Counted from the first letter of the stretch, positions 48,144-57,186 are shown. The stretch: DNA of 64,000 nt from DASWJZ01 sp963720705 (GCA_963720705.1 CAVRGJ010000005.1:372001-436000), one strand, 5' to 3'. Numbers and translations are program-made. Notes: generated from the sequence alone by a model not told the origin.

Positions 48144-48983
48144 ATGATCCAGGGGGCGGAGGCTTGCTTGGAGGCATTGGCACAACCGGGTCACGAAACC
48201 CGCGCCGCCGATCCCGTGGCCGTGGAGAACCGCGCGGCGTCGAGCCCGTTCCTGATCCTGTGCGATCACGCGTCGAACGCCATCCCGCCGGAGTACGGCT
48301 CGCTCGGGCTCGGTCAGCGTGAACGTGAGGCGCACATCGCCTGGGACCCGGGCGCGCTTGCAGTGTCGCGGCAGCTCGCGCGCGAGCTCGACGCAACGCT
48401 CGTCCACTCCACGGTGTCGCGCCTCGTCATCGACTGCAACCGGCCGCTCGATGCGCCCGACCTCATCGCCACCACAAGCGAGACCACGACGATACCGGGG
48501 AATGCGGCGCTGAGCGATGCGGAGCGCCGCCGTCGCATCGCGAGCGTACACGTGCCCTACCACGCCGCGATCGAGAAGATCATCGAGGAGCGCCTCGAAG
48601 GCGGGCGCGCGACGTCACTGGTCGCGGTTCACAGCTTTACGCCCGTCTATCGTGGCGCCCGGCGCCCCTGGGAGATCGGAATTGTCTTCGATCGCAATCG
48701 GCGCCTCGCCGACGAGCTGATCGCGGCGCTCAAAACCGAAGGATTCGTGGTCGGCGTCAACGAGCCTTACTCGCCCGCCGACCGCGTCTACTACACGCTC
48801 ACACGCCATGCGGAGAGCCGCGGGCTCGCCGCCGCGATGATCGAGATTCGGAACGATCTCATCAAAACCGGCGAGCAGGCGAAGGCCTGGGGCGCGCGCC
48901 TTGCGGCGCTCCTCGCAGCCAGCGAAGAAGCAAAGGGATGGTCCGCGACTTCGGGCCGGAGCGATCGAAGATCTGTAGCCTGA
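48144..48983 (+). CDS. N-formylglutamate amidohydrolase family protein
   Basis: A 279-residue metal-dependent hydrolase of the HutG2/FGase family, which frees glutamate from N-formylglutamate. Core motifs: FLILCDHASNAIP, HIAWDPGA, VIDCNRPLDAPDL, VAVHSFTPVYRGA and EIRNDLI. No other histidine-degradation gene is nearby. Its neighbours (ethanolamine permease, glutamine-synthetase-like ligase, aldehyde and alcohol dehydrogenases) suggest it may cleave a gamma-glutamyl amide instead. The start is uncertain: ATG at 48144 lacks a clear ribosome binding site, while TTG at 48168 has GGAGG five bases upstream. A TTG at 48096 would lie in the operator. Confidence 0.87.
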   Translation: MIQGAEACLEALAQPGHETRAADPVAVENRAASSPFLILCDHASNAIPPEYGSLGLGQREREAHIAWDPGALAVSRQLARELDATLVHSTVSRLVIDCNRPLDAPDLIATTSETTTIPGNAALSDAERRRRIASVHVPYHAAIEKIIEERLEGGRATSLVAVHSFTPVYRGARRPWEIGIVFDRNRRLADELIAALKTEGFVVGVNEPYSPADRVYYTLTRHAESRGLAAAMIEIRNDLIKTGEQAKAWGARLAALLAASEEAKGWSATSGRSDRRSVA

Positions 48984-49013
48984 GTATCGGACTCAACCAC
49001 GGGGGAGTGGGAT

Positions 49014-50525
49014 ATGGCTGGGACGACAAAGCATGAAGGCGGGGTTTCCTATCACAAACCCGGCCAGGAATATTTCGACAAGCGAATCCTGAAGCGCCAC
49101 GCAGGTGTGTTCTCGCTGTGGGCGCTCGGGGTCGGCGCCGTCATCTCGGGCGACTTTTCCGGATGGAACCTCGGCTTCGCGGTCGGCGGCTGGGGCGGCA
49201 TGCTCGTCGGCACGATCCTTATCGCAATCATGTATCTCGGTCTGACCTATTCGATCGCCGAGATGAGCCCGGCGCTGCCGCACACGGGCGGCGCCTATTC
49301 CTTCGCCCGCACCGCCTTCGGGCCGTGGGGCGGTTTCATCACCGGCATCGCGGAGAACATCGAATACGTGCTGACGCCGGCCGTCGTCGTCTACTTCATC
49401 GGCACCTACATGACGGCGATCACCGGCACACCGGACGCCTGGCAGCCCGTATGGTGGTTGATCGGCTACGTGATCTTCGTCGGGTTGAACGTGCGCGGTG
49501 TCGCTCTTTCGTTCGGCGTAACGGTGATCGTCACGCTCATCGCGCTTGCGATCCTGGTGTTCTTCTTCATCAGCGCCTTGGCTTCGGGAGAGTTCGACTT
49601 CGCCAAGTACGCCATGAATATCGGGGTCGGAGCGGACGGAGCGGCGGTCGCGCTGCCGGACGGCGGGGGTCCGTTCCTGCCCATGGGCATCAGGGGCGTC
49701 TTCGCTGCGATGCCGTTCGCGGTCTGGCTGTTCCTGGCGATCGAACAGTTGCCGCTGGCGTCCGAGGAATCGGTCGATCCGAAGCGCGACATGCCAAAGG
49801 GCATCATGCTCGGCATGTTCACGCTGCTCGCAACGGGGTTCCTGATCCTGATCATCAACCCGGCGCTGCCGGACGGGGCTTTTGCCTACGGCACGTCTGG
49901 CGAGCCTATTCTCGACGGCTTCCGGGCCATCTTCGGGACGGGCTGGGCGAAGATCCTGGCGCTATTCGCGGTTGCCGGGCTCGTGGCCAGCTTCCACGCG
50001 ATCATCTTCGCGTACGGGCGGCAGATTTATTCACTGTCGCGCGCCGGTTATTTCCCGCACTTCCTGTCGGTCACGCACGGCGATCACAAGACGCCGAACA
50101 TCGCGCTGCTCGCCGGCTCGCTGGTCGGCTTCCTCGTGATGCTGGTGATCTGGTTTACGCAGGGCGGAGAAGCAGCCGGCACGTATATCGGCGGCACGCT
50201 TCTGAACATGGCGGTGTTCGGTGCCATGTTCTCCTACCTGCTGCAGGGGCTCACCTTCCTGCAGCTTCGCCGGCGCTTCCCGCACATCGACCGGCCCTAC
50301 AGGAGCCCGTTCGGAACGCTCGGCGCCGCCCTGACCGTGATCATCGCCTTGGTCACGATCGGCTTCCAGCTCACTGACCCGCTCTACCGGCAGGGCATCA
50401 TTGGTGTCGGGATCTGGTACATCATTGCGATCATCTACTTCGCCGCCTACGGGCGTAACACGCTCGTCTACTCGCCGGAGGAGGAGTTCGCGGTGAAGCA
50501 CCGCGAGGGCGCCGCCTCGATGTAG
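49014..50525 (+). CDS. eat: Ethanolamine permease-like APC family transporter
   Basis: A 503-residue amino-acid/polyamine/organocation transporter with about 12 helices. The first helix motif (LWALGVGAVISGDFSGWN) and the region SPALPHTGGAYSFARTAFGPWGG match the ethanolamine permease (Eat) branch. The start follows GGGGGAGTGGG. It stands 30 bases after the amidohydrolase and 84 bases before the glutamine-synthetase-like gene. Transport of ethanolamine is the best guess from family; related amines are possible. Confidence 0.87.
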   Translation: MAGTTKHEGGVSYHKPGQEYFDKRILKRHAGVFSLWALGVGAVISGDFSGWNLGFAVGGWGGMLVGTILIAIMYLGLTYSIAEMSPALPHTGGAYSFARTAFGPWGGFITGIAENIEYVLTPAVVVYFIGTYMTAITGTPDAWQPVWWLIGYVIFVGLNVRGVALSFGVTVIVTLIALAILVFFFISALASGEFDFAKYAMNIGVGADGAAVALPDGGGPFLPMGIRGVFAAMPFAVWLFLAIEQLPLASEESVDPKRDMPKGIMLGMFTLLATGFLILIINPALPDGAFAYGTSGEPILDGFRAIFGTGWAKILALFAVAGLVASFHAIIFAYGRQIYSLSRAGYFPHFLSVTHGDHKTPNIALLAGSLVGFLVMLVIWFTQGGEAAGTYIGGTLLNMAVFGAMFSYLLQGLTFLQLRRRFPHIDRPYRSPFGTLGAALTVIIALVTIGFQLTDPLYRQGIIGVGIWYIIAIIYFAAYGRNTLVYSPEEEFAVKHREGAASM

Positions 50526-50609
50526 GCGGCCGCTCGACGCGGCTTTTCGATCCTGCCGGTCCGCGCACAATCTCGCGGGCCGGCGCTCTTACCAAGGAAG
50601 CTTCCGTTC

Positions 50610-52151
50610 ATGGCCGGCAACCTGACCTTCGACCAGCTCAAGAAAGCGGTCGCGAGCGGCGAGATCGACACCGTGCTCGCGTGCCTCGTCGACATGCAGG
50701 GGCGGTTGATCGGCAAGCGCTTCCAGGCCGAATACTTCGTCGCCTCGGCGCACGAGGAGACGCACGGCTGCGACTATCTCCTCGCCAACGACATCGATAT
50801 GGAGCCGGTGCCGGGCTACGCCGTCGCCAATTGGGAGAAGGGCTACGGCGATTTCGTCATGAAGCCCGACATGGCGACGCTGACGCGCATCCCCTGGCTT
50901 GAAGCGACGGCGCTCGTCATCTGCGACGTGCTCGACCACCACCATCACGATCTTGCGCACAGCCCGCGCGCCATCCTTAGGAAGCAGATCGCGCGGCTCG
51001 CGACACGCAAGATGCGCGCCTTCTTTGCGTCGGAGCTCGAGTTCTATCTCTTCGACGAGACCTACGACACGGCGCGCGTCAAGCGCTACGCCGACCTTGT
51101 CACCGCCGGCCACTACATCGAGGATTACCACATCCTGCAGACCACCAAGGAGGAGGGCGTCATGCGCGCCGTCCGCAAGGGGTTGCAGGGCGCCGGCATC
51201 CCGGTCGAAAATTCCAAGGGCGAATGGGGGCCGGGCCAGGAGGAGATCAACGTCCGCTACGCGGACGCGCTCGAAATGGCCGACCGCCATACGATCCTGA
51301 AGAACGGCGTGAAGGAAATCGCCTTCGGGCTCGGCAAGTCGGTCACCTTCATGGCGAAGTGGGATTTTGGGCTCGCCGGATCGTCGAGCCACATCCACGC
51401 GTCGCTCTGGGACGCGGCCGGCAAGAAGCCGCTCTTCTTCGACCCGAAGGCCGAGCATGGCATGTCGGCGCTGATGCGCCAGTTCGTCGCCGGGCAGCTG
51501 AAATACGCGCGCGAGATCACCTGGTTCCTGGCGCCCTATGTCAATTCCTACAAGCGCTTCCAGGTCGGCACGTTCGCACCGACCAAGGCGATCTGGAGCC
51601 GCGACAACCGCACCGCCGGCTTCCGGCTCTGCGGCGAGGAAACGAAGGCGATCCGCGTCGAATGTCGGATCGGCGGCGCCGACCTGAACCCCTACCTCGC
51701 CTTCGCGGCGCTCCTTGCCGCGGGGCTTGCCGGCATCGACGAGAAGCTGACGCTCGAGCCGGCCTATGTCGGCGACGCCTATCAGGGAAAGGGCATCCGC
51801 GAGGTGCCGAAAACGCTCCGCGAGGCGATCGATCTCATGGAGAAATCGAAGATGCTGCGCGCCGCCCTCGGCGAGGAGGTCGTCGAACATTACCTCCACA
51901 CCGCGCGCTGGGAGCAGTTCGAATACGACCGCCGCGTCACCGACTGGGAGCTGAAGCGGGGCTTCGAGCGGGTACTAAGCCCGCGACGCAAAGCCCCTAC
52001 CCCTTGTGGGAGGGGGTGGGGAGGGGTAACGCGCTCATGCGGCAACAGACAATGTCATTCTCGGGCGGAGCGAAGCGGAGACCCGAGAACCCAGTCCTTC
52101 TGGCCCTATCTGGGTCCTCGGCTCTCGCTTCGCTCGGCCGAGGATGACTGA
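50610..52151 (+). CDS. Glutamine-synthetase family ligase (gamma-glutamyl-amine type), C-terminus altered
   Basis: ATP-dependent enzyme that joins glutamate to an amine (GlnT/GlnA4 type). Glutamine synthetase motifs are complete: FFASELEFYLF, GPGQEEINVRYADAL, KWDFGLAGSSSHIHASLWD, FAPTKAIWSRDNRTAGFRL and RVECRIGGADLNPYLAF. The natural end is almost surely ...GFERV (residue 455): a TAA lies at 51976-51978, one frame away. An extra base within 51972-51975 lets the frame run 57 codons through two repeats (513 residues in all). Given the permease and dehydrogenases around it, gamma-glutamylethanolamide synthesis is the likely reaction. Confidence 0.88.
   Translation: MAGNLTFDQLKKAVASGEIDTVLACLVDMQGRLIGKRFQAEYFVASAHEETHGCDYLLANDIDMEPVPGYAVANWEKGYGDFVMKPDMATLTRIPWLEATALVICDVLDHHHHDLAHSPRAILRKQIARLATRKMRAFFASELEFYLFDETYDTARVKRYADLVTAGHYIEDYHILQTTKEEGVMRAVRKGLQGAGIPVENSKGEWGPGQEEINVRYADALEMADRHTILKNGVKEIAFGLGKSVTFMAKWDFGLAGSSSHIHASLWDAAGKKPLFFDPKAEHGMSALMRQFVAGQLKYAREITWFLAPYVNSYKRFQVGTFAPTKAIWSRDNRTAGFRLCGEETKAIRVECRIGGADLNPYLAFAALLAAGLAGIDEKLTLEPAYVGDAYQGKGIREVPKTLREAIDLMEKSKMLRAALGEEVVEHYLHTARWEQFEYDRRVTDWELKRGFERVLSPRRKAPTPCGRGWGGVTRSCGNRQCHSRAERSGDPRTQSFWPYLGPRLSLRSAEDD
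51994..52026. repeat. G/C-rich repeat fragment
   Basis: C-rich then G-rich stretch (CCCCTACCCCTTGTGGG and AGGGGGTGGGGAGGGG) able to fold on itself. Related to the arms of the larger palindrome at 53571-53720. It is read through by the altered C-terminus of the glutamine-synthetase-like gene. Confidence 0.55.
52053..52146. repeat. Large palindromic repeat after the glutamine-synthetase-like gene
   Basis: Two arms of about 40 bases are inverted with a few mismatches: GTCATTCTCGGGCGGAGCGA... and its partner ending TCGGCCGAGGATGAC. The inner part CCCAGTCC/TGGGTCC makes the loop region. This type of element (GTCAT-C/TCTCGG... with GAAGCGGAGACCCGAGAACCCAG) is familiar from between-gene positions in Rhizobiales. 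It lies 17 bases before the aldehyde dehydrogenase start. Confidence 0.7.
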
Positions 52152-52162
52152 CAGAGTTCGGA

Positions 52163-53548
52163 ATGAGTCAGACAGTCAAAATCGCCTCCCCCATCGACGG
52201 CTCGGTCTATGCCGAGCGACCTTTCATCGCCGACGCTGCGCTCGATGGCGTCGCGTCGCGTGCCCACGCCGCGCAGGCGGAATGGGCGCGTGTCCCTGTG
52301 AAAGAGCGGGTGCGACAAGCGCTTGCCTTTCTCGACGCGCTTCTTGCGATGAACGATGAGATGGTTCCGGAGCTTGCCTGGCAGATGGGGCGGCCGGTCC
52401 GCTACGGCGGTGAGAAGCGCGGCGTCGACGAGCGCGTCCGCTATATGGCGGGAATCGCTGAAGACGCGCTTGCGCCCTACGAGCCGGCGCCGATCGACGG
52501 CTTCCGCCGCTACGTCAAGCGCGAGCCGCTCGGGCTGATCCTCGTGATCGCGCCGTGGAACTATCCCTATCTCACCGCTGTCAATTCGATCTTCCCGGGG
52601 CTCATCGCCGGCAACGCCGTGCTTCTGAAGCATGCGGCGCAGACGCTTCTCGTCGGCGAGCGCTTCCAGGCGGCGTTCGACAAGGCCGGGTTGCCGAAGG
52701 GGCTCTTCCAGAACGTCGTGCTCTCCCACGAGCAGACCGAGCTGCTGCTTGAATCGCGCAGAATAGACCACGTGAGCTTCACCGGCTCGGTGGCCGGCGG
52801 CCGCGCGATCGAGCGCGCCGCCGCCGGCACCTTCGCGTCGGTCGGACTGGAGCTCGGCGGCAAGGATCCGGCTTACGTCTTAGACGACGTGAAGATCGAA
52901 CATGCGGTCGAGAATCTCGTCGACGGCGCGTTCTTCAATTCAGGCCAGAGCTGCTGCGGCATCGAGCGCATCTACGTGCACGAGAAGGTCTATCAGCCGT
53001 TCGTCGATGGCTTCGTCGATCTCACCAAGAAATATGTCGTGGGCAATCCGCTCGACGAGACGACCACGATCGGACCGATGGCGCGCGCGAGCTTCGCTGA
53101 CAATGTGCGCGGGCAGATCGGCGAGGCGCTTCGTAAGGGCGCCAAGAAGCACGTCGGCATGAAGCACGAGAAGGACCGCGACGGCTCGCCCTATCTCGCG
53201 CCGGAGGTGCTGACGGAGGTCAATCACCAGATGGCGGTGATGCGCGAGGAGAGTTTCGGGCCGGTGGTCGGCATCATGAAGGTCAGGGACGACGACGAGG
53301 CGGTTCAACTCATGAACGACAGCCCCTACGGTCTGACGGCATCGGTGTGGACGACCGACCTCGATCGCGCTGCGCGGATCGGCGACCGCATTGAGACCGG
53401 CACGGTCTTCGCCAATCGCTGCGACTATCTCGACCCGGCGCTGACCTGGACCGGCGTCAAGGACACCGGCCGCGGCGCGGCGCTCTCGAAGTTCGGCTAC
53501 GACGCGCTGACCAGGCCGAAGAGCTATCACTTGCGAGACGTCAAATGA
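52163..53548 (+). CDS. Aldehyde dehydrogenase family protein
   Basis: A 461-residue NAD(P)-dependent aldehyde dehydrogenase. Motifs: VIAPWNYPYLTAVNSIFPGLIAGN, SFTGSVAGGRAIE, catalytic Glu in GLELGGKDPAYV, catalytic Cys in FFNSGQSCCGIERIYV and ESFGPVVGIM near the end. In this cluster it would oxidise the aldehyde that the iron-type alcohol dehydrogenase makes, for example gamma-glutamyl-aminoacetaldehyde to gamma-glutamylglycine (inference). Confidence 0.92.
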   Translation: MSQTVKIASPIDGSVYAERPFIADAALDGVASRAHAAQAEWARVPVKERVRQALAFLDALLAMNDEMVPELAWQMGRPVRYGGEKRGVDERVRYMAGIAEDALAPYEPAPIDGFRRYVKREPLGLILVIAPWNYPYLTAVNSIFPGLIAGNAVLLKHAAQTLLVGERFQAAFDKAGLPKGLFQNVVLSHEQTELLLESRRIDHVSFTGSVAGGRAIERAAAGTFASVGLELGGKDPAYVLDDVKIEHAVENLVDGAFFNSGQSCCGIERIYVHEKVYQPFVDGFVDLTKKYVVGNPLDETTTIGPMARASFADNVRGQIGEALRKGAKKHVGMKHEKDRDGSPYLAPEVLTEVNHQMAVMREESFGPVVGIMKVRDDDEAVQLMNDSPYGLTASVWTTDLDRAARIGDRIETGTVFANRCDYLDPALTWTGVKDTGRGAALSKFGYDALTRPKSYHLRDVK

Positions 53549-53570
53549 GCTTTCGCGATTGGCCGCGCGT

Positions 53571-53720
53571 AACCTCCCCCTTGAGGGGAGGTCGAAGTTT
53601 CCCGGACGCGAAGCGGACGGCAAACTTCGGGAGGGGGTGGACCCTGAATGCCGCGACCCCCTCCCGAAATTTGCTACGCCATCGGCTTGCAAATTTCGAC
53701 CTCCCCTCAAGGGGGAGGTT
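53571..53720. repeat. 150-base palindromic element with perfect 26-base inverted ends
   Basis: The ends AACCTCCCCCTTGAGGGGAG(GTCGAA) and their exact inverted copy (TTCGAC)CTCCCCTCAAGGGGGAGGTT match over 26 bases. The inner arms (CTTCGGGAGGGGGT and ACCCCCTCCCGAA) pair as well, so almost the whole element can form one long hairpin. It fills the gap between the aldehyde and alcohol dehydrogenase genes. A naive upstream extension of the alcohol dehydrogenase frame to 53559 is repeat-derived and not real coding sequence. Confidence 0.8.
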
Positions 53721-53774
53721 ACGGAGCCCCTTCGCCCGCGTCGCAGCGTTTCTTCCAGCCATCGAGCCGAGACA

Positions 53775-54935
53775 ATGACCAAGCTCGTCGCCAATTGGAG
53801 CTATCCGACTGCCATCCGCTTCGGGGCGGGGCGGATCACCGAGCTCGCCGACGCCTGCAAGGCGGCCGGAATCGTGCAGCCGCTCTTGGTGACGGATTCG
53901 GGGCTGGCCAAGCTCGAAGTCACACAGCGCGCGCTCGACGTGATGCGGAAGGGCGGGCTCGCGCCCGGCATCTTCTCCAATGTCCGGCCGAATCCGGTGG
54001 AGTCCAACCTCACCAACGGCGTCCACGTCTTCAAGGCGGGCGATCACGACGGCGTCGTTGCCTTCGGCGGGGGCAGCGGTCTCGATACCGGCAAGCTCAT
54101 CGCCTTCATGGCCGGGCAGACGCGGCCGGTCTGGGATTTCGAGGACATCGGCGATTGGTGGACGCGCGCGAATGCCGGCGTGATCGCGCCGATCATTGCC
54201 GTGCCGACGACAGCCGGCACCGGCTCAGAGGTTGGCCGCGCCGGCGTCGTTACCGACGAGAAGACGCATACGAAGAAGGTCATCTTCCATCCGAAGATGA
54301 TGCCGAAGACCGTGATCTGCGATCCGGAGCTGACGGTCGGCATGCCCGCAGTCATCACTGCCGGCACCGGCATGGATGCGCTCGCGCATTGCCTCGAGGC
54401 GTATTGCGCCGATTTCTATCACCCGATGGCAACTGGGATTGCGGTGGAGGGCATGCGGCTCGTCTTCGAAAATTTGCCGAAGGCGGTGAAGGATGGAAAG
54501 GATATCGAGGCGCGCGCGCATATGATGAGTGCCGCCGCGATGGGGGCCACCGCTTTCCAGAAGGGGCTCGGCGCCATTCATTCGCTTTCGCACCCGATTG
54601 GCGCGCTCTACGACACGCATCACGGGATGACGAACGGCGTCTTCATGCCCTACGTCCTCGTCTTCAACCGCGCGGCGATCGAGGAAAAGATCGCGCGGCT
54701 TGCCGGCTATCTCGGAATTGCCGGCGGGTTCGACGGCTTCCTGAAGGCGGTGCTCAAGCTTCGCGAACAGATCGGCGTGCCGCACACGCTCGCCGGGCTG
54801 AAAATCGATGCGAGCCGCCGCGAGGAAATCGCGGAGATGGCGATCGTCGATCCGACCGCGGGCGGCAATCCTGTGAAGCTCACGAAGGAAGGCGCGCTCA
54901 AGATCTTCGATAGCGCGCTGTCCGGAGCGCTCTGA
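53775..54935 (+). CDS. Iron-containing alcohol dehydrogenase
   Basis: A 386-residue group III alcohol dehydrogenase. The NAD-binding GGGSGLDTGK, the TAGTGSEVGR stretch and the metal-binding His residues in DALAHCLEAY and HSLSHPIGALYDTHHGMTNG are all present. The ATG at 53775 starts MTKLVANWSYPTAIRFGAGR, the normal family N-terminus. It is the last gene of the cluster and would oxidise the alcohol of the glutamylated amine (inference). It is convergent with the PilZ gene, nine bases away. Confidence 0.9.
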   Translation: MTKLVANWSYPTAIRFGAGRITELADACKAAGIVQPLLVTDSGLAKLEVTQRALDVMRKGGLAPGIFSNVRPNPVESNLTNGVHVFKAGDHDGVVAFGGGSGLDTGKLIAFMAGQTRPVWDFEDIGDWWTRANAGVIAPIIAVPTTAGTGSEVGRAGVVTDEKTHTKKVIFHPKMMPKTVICDPELTVGMPAVITAGTGMDALAHCLEAYCADFYHPMATGIAVEGMRLVFENLPKAVKDGKDIEARAHMMSAAAMGATAFQKGLGAIHSLSHPIGALYDTHHGMTNGVFMPYVLVFNRAAIEEKIARLAGYLGIAGGFDGFLKAVLKLREQIGVPHTLAGLKIDASRREEIAEMAIVDPTAGGNPVKLTKEGALKIFDSALSGAL

Positions 54936-54944
54936 GCCGGCTTT

Positions 54945-55238
54945 CTATCTCCGCGACCAGGGCCAGCTGCGTTTCTTGCGTGCCGGCAGGTTACGAAGCG
55001 GCGTCTGGAAACGAACTCCGGCGATGACGCCGGCCTGCCAGATCACCGTCACCTTCTGGTCGCTCTCGTCGAAAACCAGCCGGAACTGCCTTGGCAGGAA
55101 GGTCGGGTGCGAGAATTTCAGCCGCGCGCCGAGCGAACTCAGGTCACGGATCGTGCAGTCGACCTCGTTGCGGCCGTTGATGATGGCTTTTCCCCGTTGC
55201 TTGGCGGGAAGGCGCGGCGCGTTGCGCAATTCGGCCAT
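54945..55238 (-). CDS. PilZ domain-containing protein
   Basis: A 97-residue one-domain protein. The PilZ c-di-GMP motifs are an Arg-rich N-terminal part (RLPAKQRGKAIING) and DLSSLGAR (D/NxSxxG, Asp32, Ser34, Gly37), followed by the beta-barrel (FRLVFDESDQKVTVIWQAGVIAGVRF). The ATG at 55238 has AGGAG six bases upstream; a longer TTG-started form to 55307 is less likely. The tail is basic (RKKRSWPWSRR). It probably binds c-di-GMP; its target is unknown. Confidence 0.85.
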   Translation of the reverse strand: MAELRNAPRLPAKQRGKAIINGRNEVDCTIRDLSSLGARLKFSHPTFLPRQFRLVFDESDQKVTVIWQAGVIAGVRFQTPLRNLPARKKRSWPWSRR

Positions 55239-55317
55239 AAGCTGCTCCTGAACGTCGCCGCCTTCTACCGCGCAGTCGGTATTTTCTTGGTTAAGCCGAC
55301 GGGACAATTCATGCGCC

Positions 55318-56958
55318 TCAGCCCACCAATTCGCAGGTGTCGCGGAATGTGACCGCGGGGTAGCGCTTCATCGTGTTGCCGAGTTCCCAGGAATTGCGGG
55401 CGAGGAACACAAGGCGGCCGTCGCGATCCTCCGCGAGGTTGCCGCGATTCTCGGCTTTGAAGGTGTCGAGCGCGGCCTCGCCGTCCGTCGATCCGATCCA
55501 GCGCGCCGTCTCGTAGGGCACGGGCTCAAGCACAATCTCGGCGTTGTATTCGCCTGCGATCCGTGATTTCAGCACGTCGAGCTGCAGGATGCCGACGACC
55601 CCGACGATCCAGTGTCCGCCTGATAGCGGCCGGAACACCTGCACCAGTCCCTCCTCGGCGAGGTCTTCGAGCGCCTGACGCACTGCCTTCACCTTCGACG
55701 CCTCGCCGTGCAGCACCCGGCGCAGCACTTCCGGCGCGAAGGACGGCAGGCCGGTGAAACGGATGGCGGAATCCTCCGACAGCGTATCGCCGACGCGGAG
55801 CGTGCCGTGGTTCGGAACGCCGATCACGTCGCCGGCAAGCGCCTCGTCGGCGATCTGCCGGTCCTGGCCGAAGAAGAGCACCGGGCTCTGCACGGCGATC
55901 GTCTTGCCCGTGCGCACGTGCTTGAGCTTCATGCCGCGCCGGAAGCGGCCGGAGCAAAGGCGCAGGAAGGCGATGCGGTCGCGGTGGTTCGGGTCCATGT
56001 TGGCCTGAACCTTGAAGACGAAGCCGGCAACGGCGTCATTCCCGGGATCGACCGGTCCGGCCGCGGTCGGCTGCGGGCGCGGCGGCGGCGCCTGCTCGGC
56101 GATCACCTGCAAGAGCTCTTCCACCGAATAGTTGCGAAGTGCGCTGCCGAAGATCACCGGCGTCAGATGACCTTCGCGAAAGGATTCGAGCTCGAACTGC
56201 GGATAGCCTTCACCGGCAAGCGCGACCTGTTCGCGATAATCGGCGAGGACCGACGAAGCGACTCGTTCCGTAAGGCGCGGGTCGTCGGGGCCGTCGAGTT
56301 CGAGGCGGGTGTCGAAGGCAGCGCCGCGCCCCTGCGACGAGGTAAGCAATGCACCGGATGTGAGATCGGCGACGCCGGAAAAATCCGTCCCCATGCCGAC
56401 CGGCCAGGTTACGGGCGCCGTGTCGAGCGCGAGCTCCGACTCGATCTGGTCGAGCAGCTCGAAGGGATGCCGGCCCTCGCGGTCGATCTTGTTGATGAAG
56501 GTGACGATCGGGATGTCGCGCAGCCGGCAGACCTCGAAGAGTTTTCGCGTCTGGCTCTCGATGCCCTTTGCCGCGTCGATCACCATGATCGCGGAATCGA
56601 CTGCGGTCAGCGTGCGATAAGTGTCCTCGGAGAAGTCCTCGTGCCCCGGCGTATCGAGGAGGTTGAAGACGAGCCCGTCGCGCTCAAAGCGCATGACGGT
56701 GGAGGAGACCGAGATGCCGCGCTCGCGCTCGATCGCCATCCAGTCGGAGCGCGTGCGGCGCTGTTCACCGCGGGCGCGCACGGCGCCCGCCATACGGATC
56801 GCGCCGCCCTTCAGGAGCAGCTTTTCGGTGAGCGTCGTCTTGCCGGCGTCGGGATGCGAGATGATGGCGAAGGTCCGGCGCGTCCGCCAATCGTCGGATT
56901 GGGCGGCCGCCGAAGCGTCTTGCTCCGGCCTTTCGGCAATCAGCGTCTGGTCGGCCAT
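55318..56958 (-). CDS. prfC: Peptide chain release factor 3
   Basis: A 546-residue GTPase that recycles release factors 1 and 2 after termination. GTP-binding motifs: SHPDAGKTTLTEKLLL (G1), RGISVSSTVM (G2), LLDTPGHEDFSEDTYRTL (G3) and TFINKIDREGR (G4). Domain II and III motifs follow (QANMDPNHRDRIAFLRLCSGRF), ending AVTFRDTCELVG. The ATG at 56958 gives MADQTLIAERPEQ; the frame is open upstream to 57285 but that part is not RF3-like. It is divergent from the TAXI receptor gene. Confidence 0.95.
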   Translation of the reverse strand: MADQTLIAERPEQDASAAAQSDDWRTRRTFAIISHPDAGKTTLTEKLLLKGGAIRMAGAVRARGEQRRTRSDWMAIERERGISVSSTVMRFERDGLVFNLLDTPGHEDFSEDTYRTLTAVDSAIMVIDAAKGIESQTRKLFEVCRLRDIPIVTFINKIDREGRHPFELLDQIESELALDTAPVTWPVGMGTDFSGVADLTSGALLTSSQGRGAAFDTRLELDGPDDPRLTERVASSVLADYREQVALAGEGYPQFELESFREGHLTPVIFGSALRNYSVEELLQVIAEQAPPPRPQPTAAGPVDPGNDAVAGFVFKVQANMDPNHRDRIAFLRLCSGRFRRGMKLKHVRTGKTIAVQSPVLFFGQDRQIADEALAGDVIGVPNHGTLRVGDTLSEDSAIRFTGLPSFAPEVLRRVLHGEASKVKAVRQALEDLAEEGLVQVFRPLSGGHWIVGVVGILQLDVLKSRIAGEYNAEIVLEPVPYETARWIGSTDGEAALDTFKAENRGNLAEDRDGRLVFLARNSWELGNTMKRYPAVTFRDTCELVG

Positions 56959-57186
56959 GATCCGCTTTCCGGTCGGTCGATCGGCGGCGGCGCGCATCGG
57001 CGCCGGCGCTTCAAATCGTTGCGTGAGGCGTCTCACATAAGCGGCGACGGGCCGCTTGGGTAGGGCCCTGAACGCTGGAAATGGCACGCGCCGGCTCCGG
57101 CTGTCGCTGCGCCGGCAGGCGAGGGTTTCGCTCCTCGGCTCAGCGTCTATAGTCGCTTCGGACGCGAGAGAAAACGGGAGCGAAAC

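Noticed and set aside
53559..53774. Upstream extension of the iron-type alcohol dehydrogenase
   Set aside because: It is encoded by the palindromic repeat; the family N-terminus begins at the ATG at 53775.
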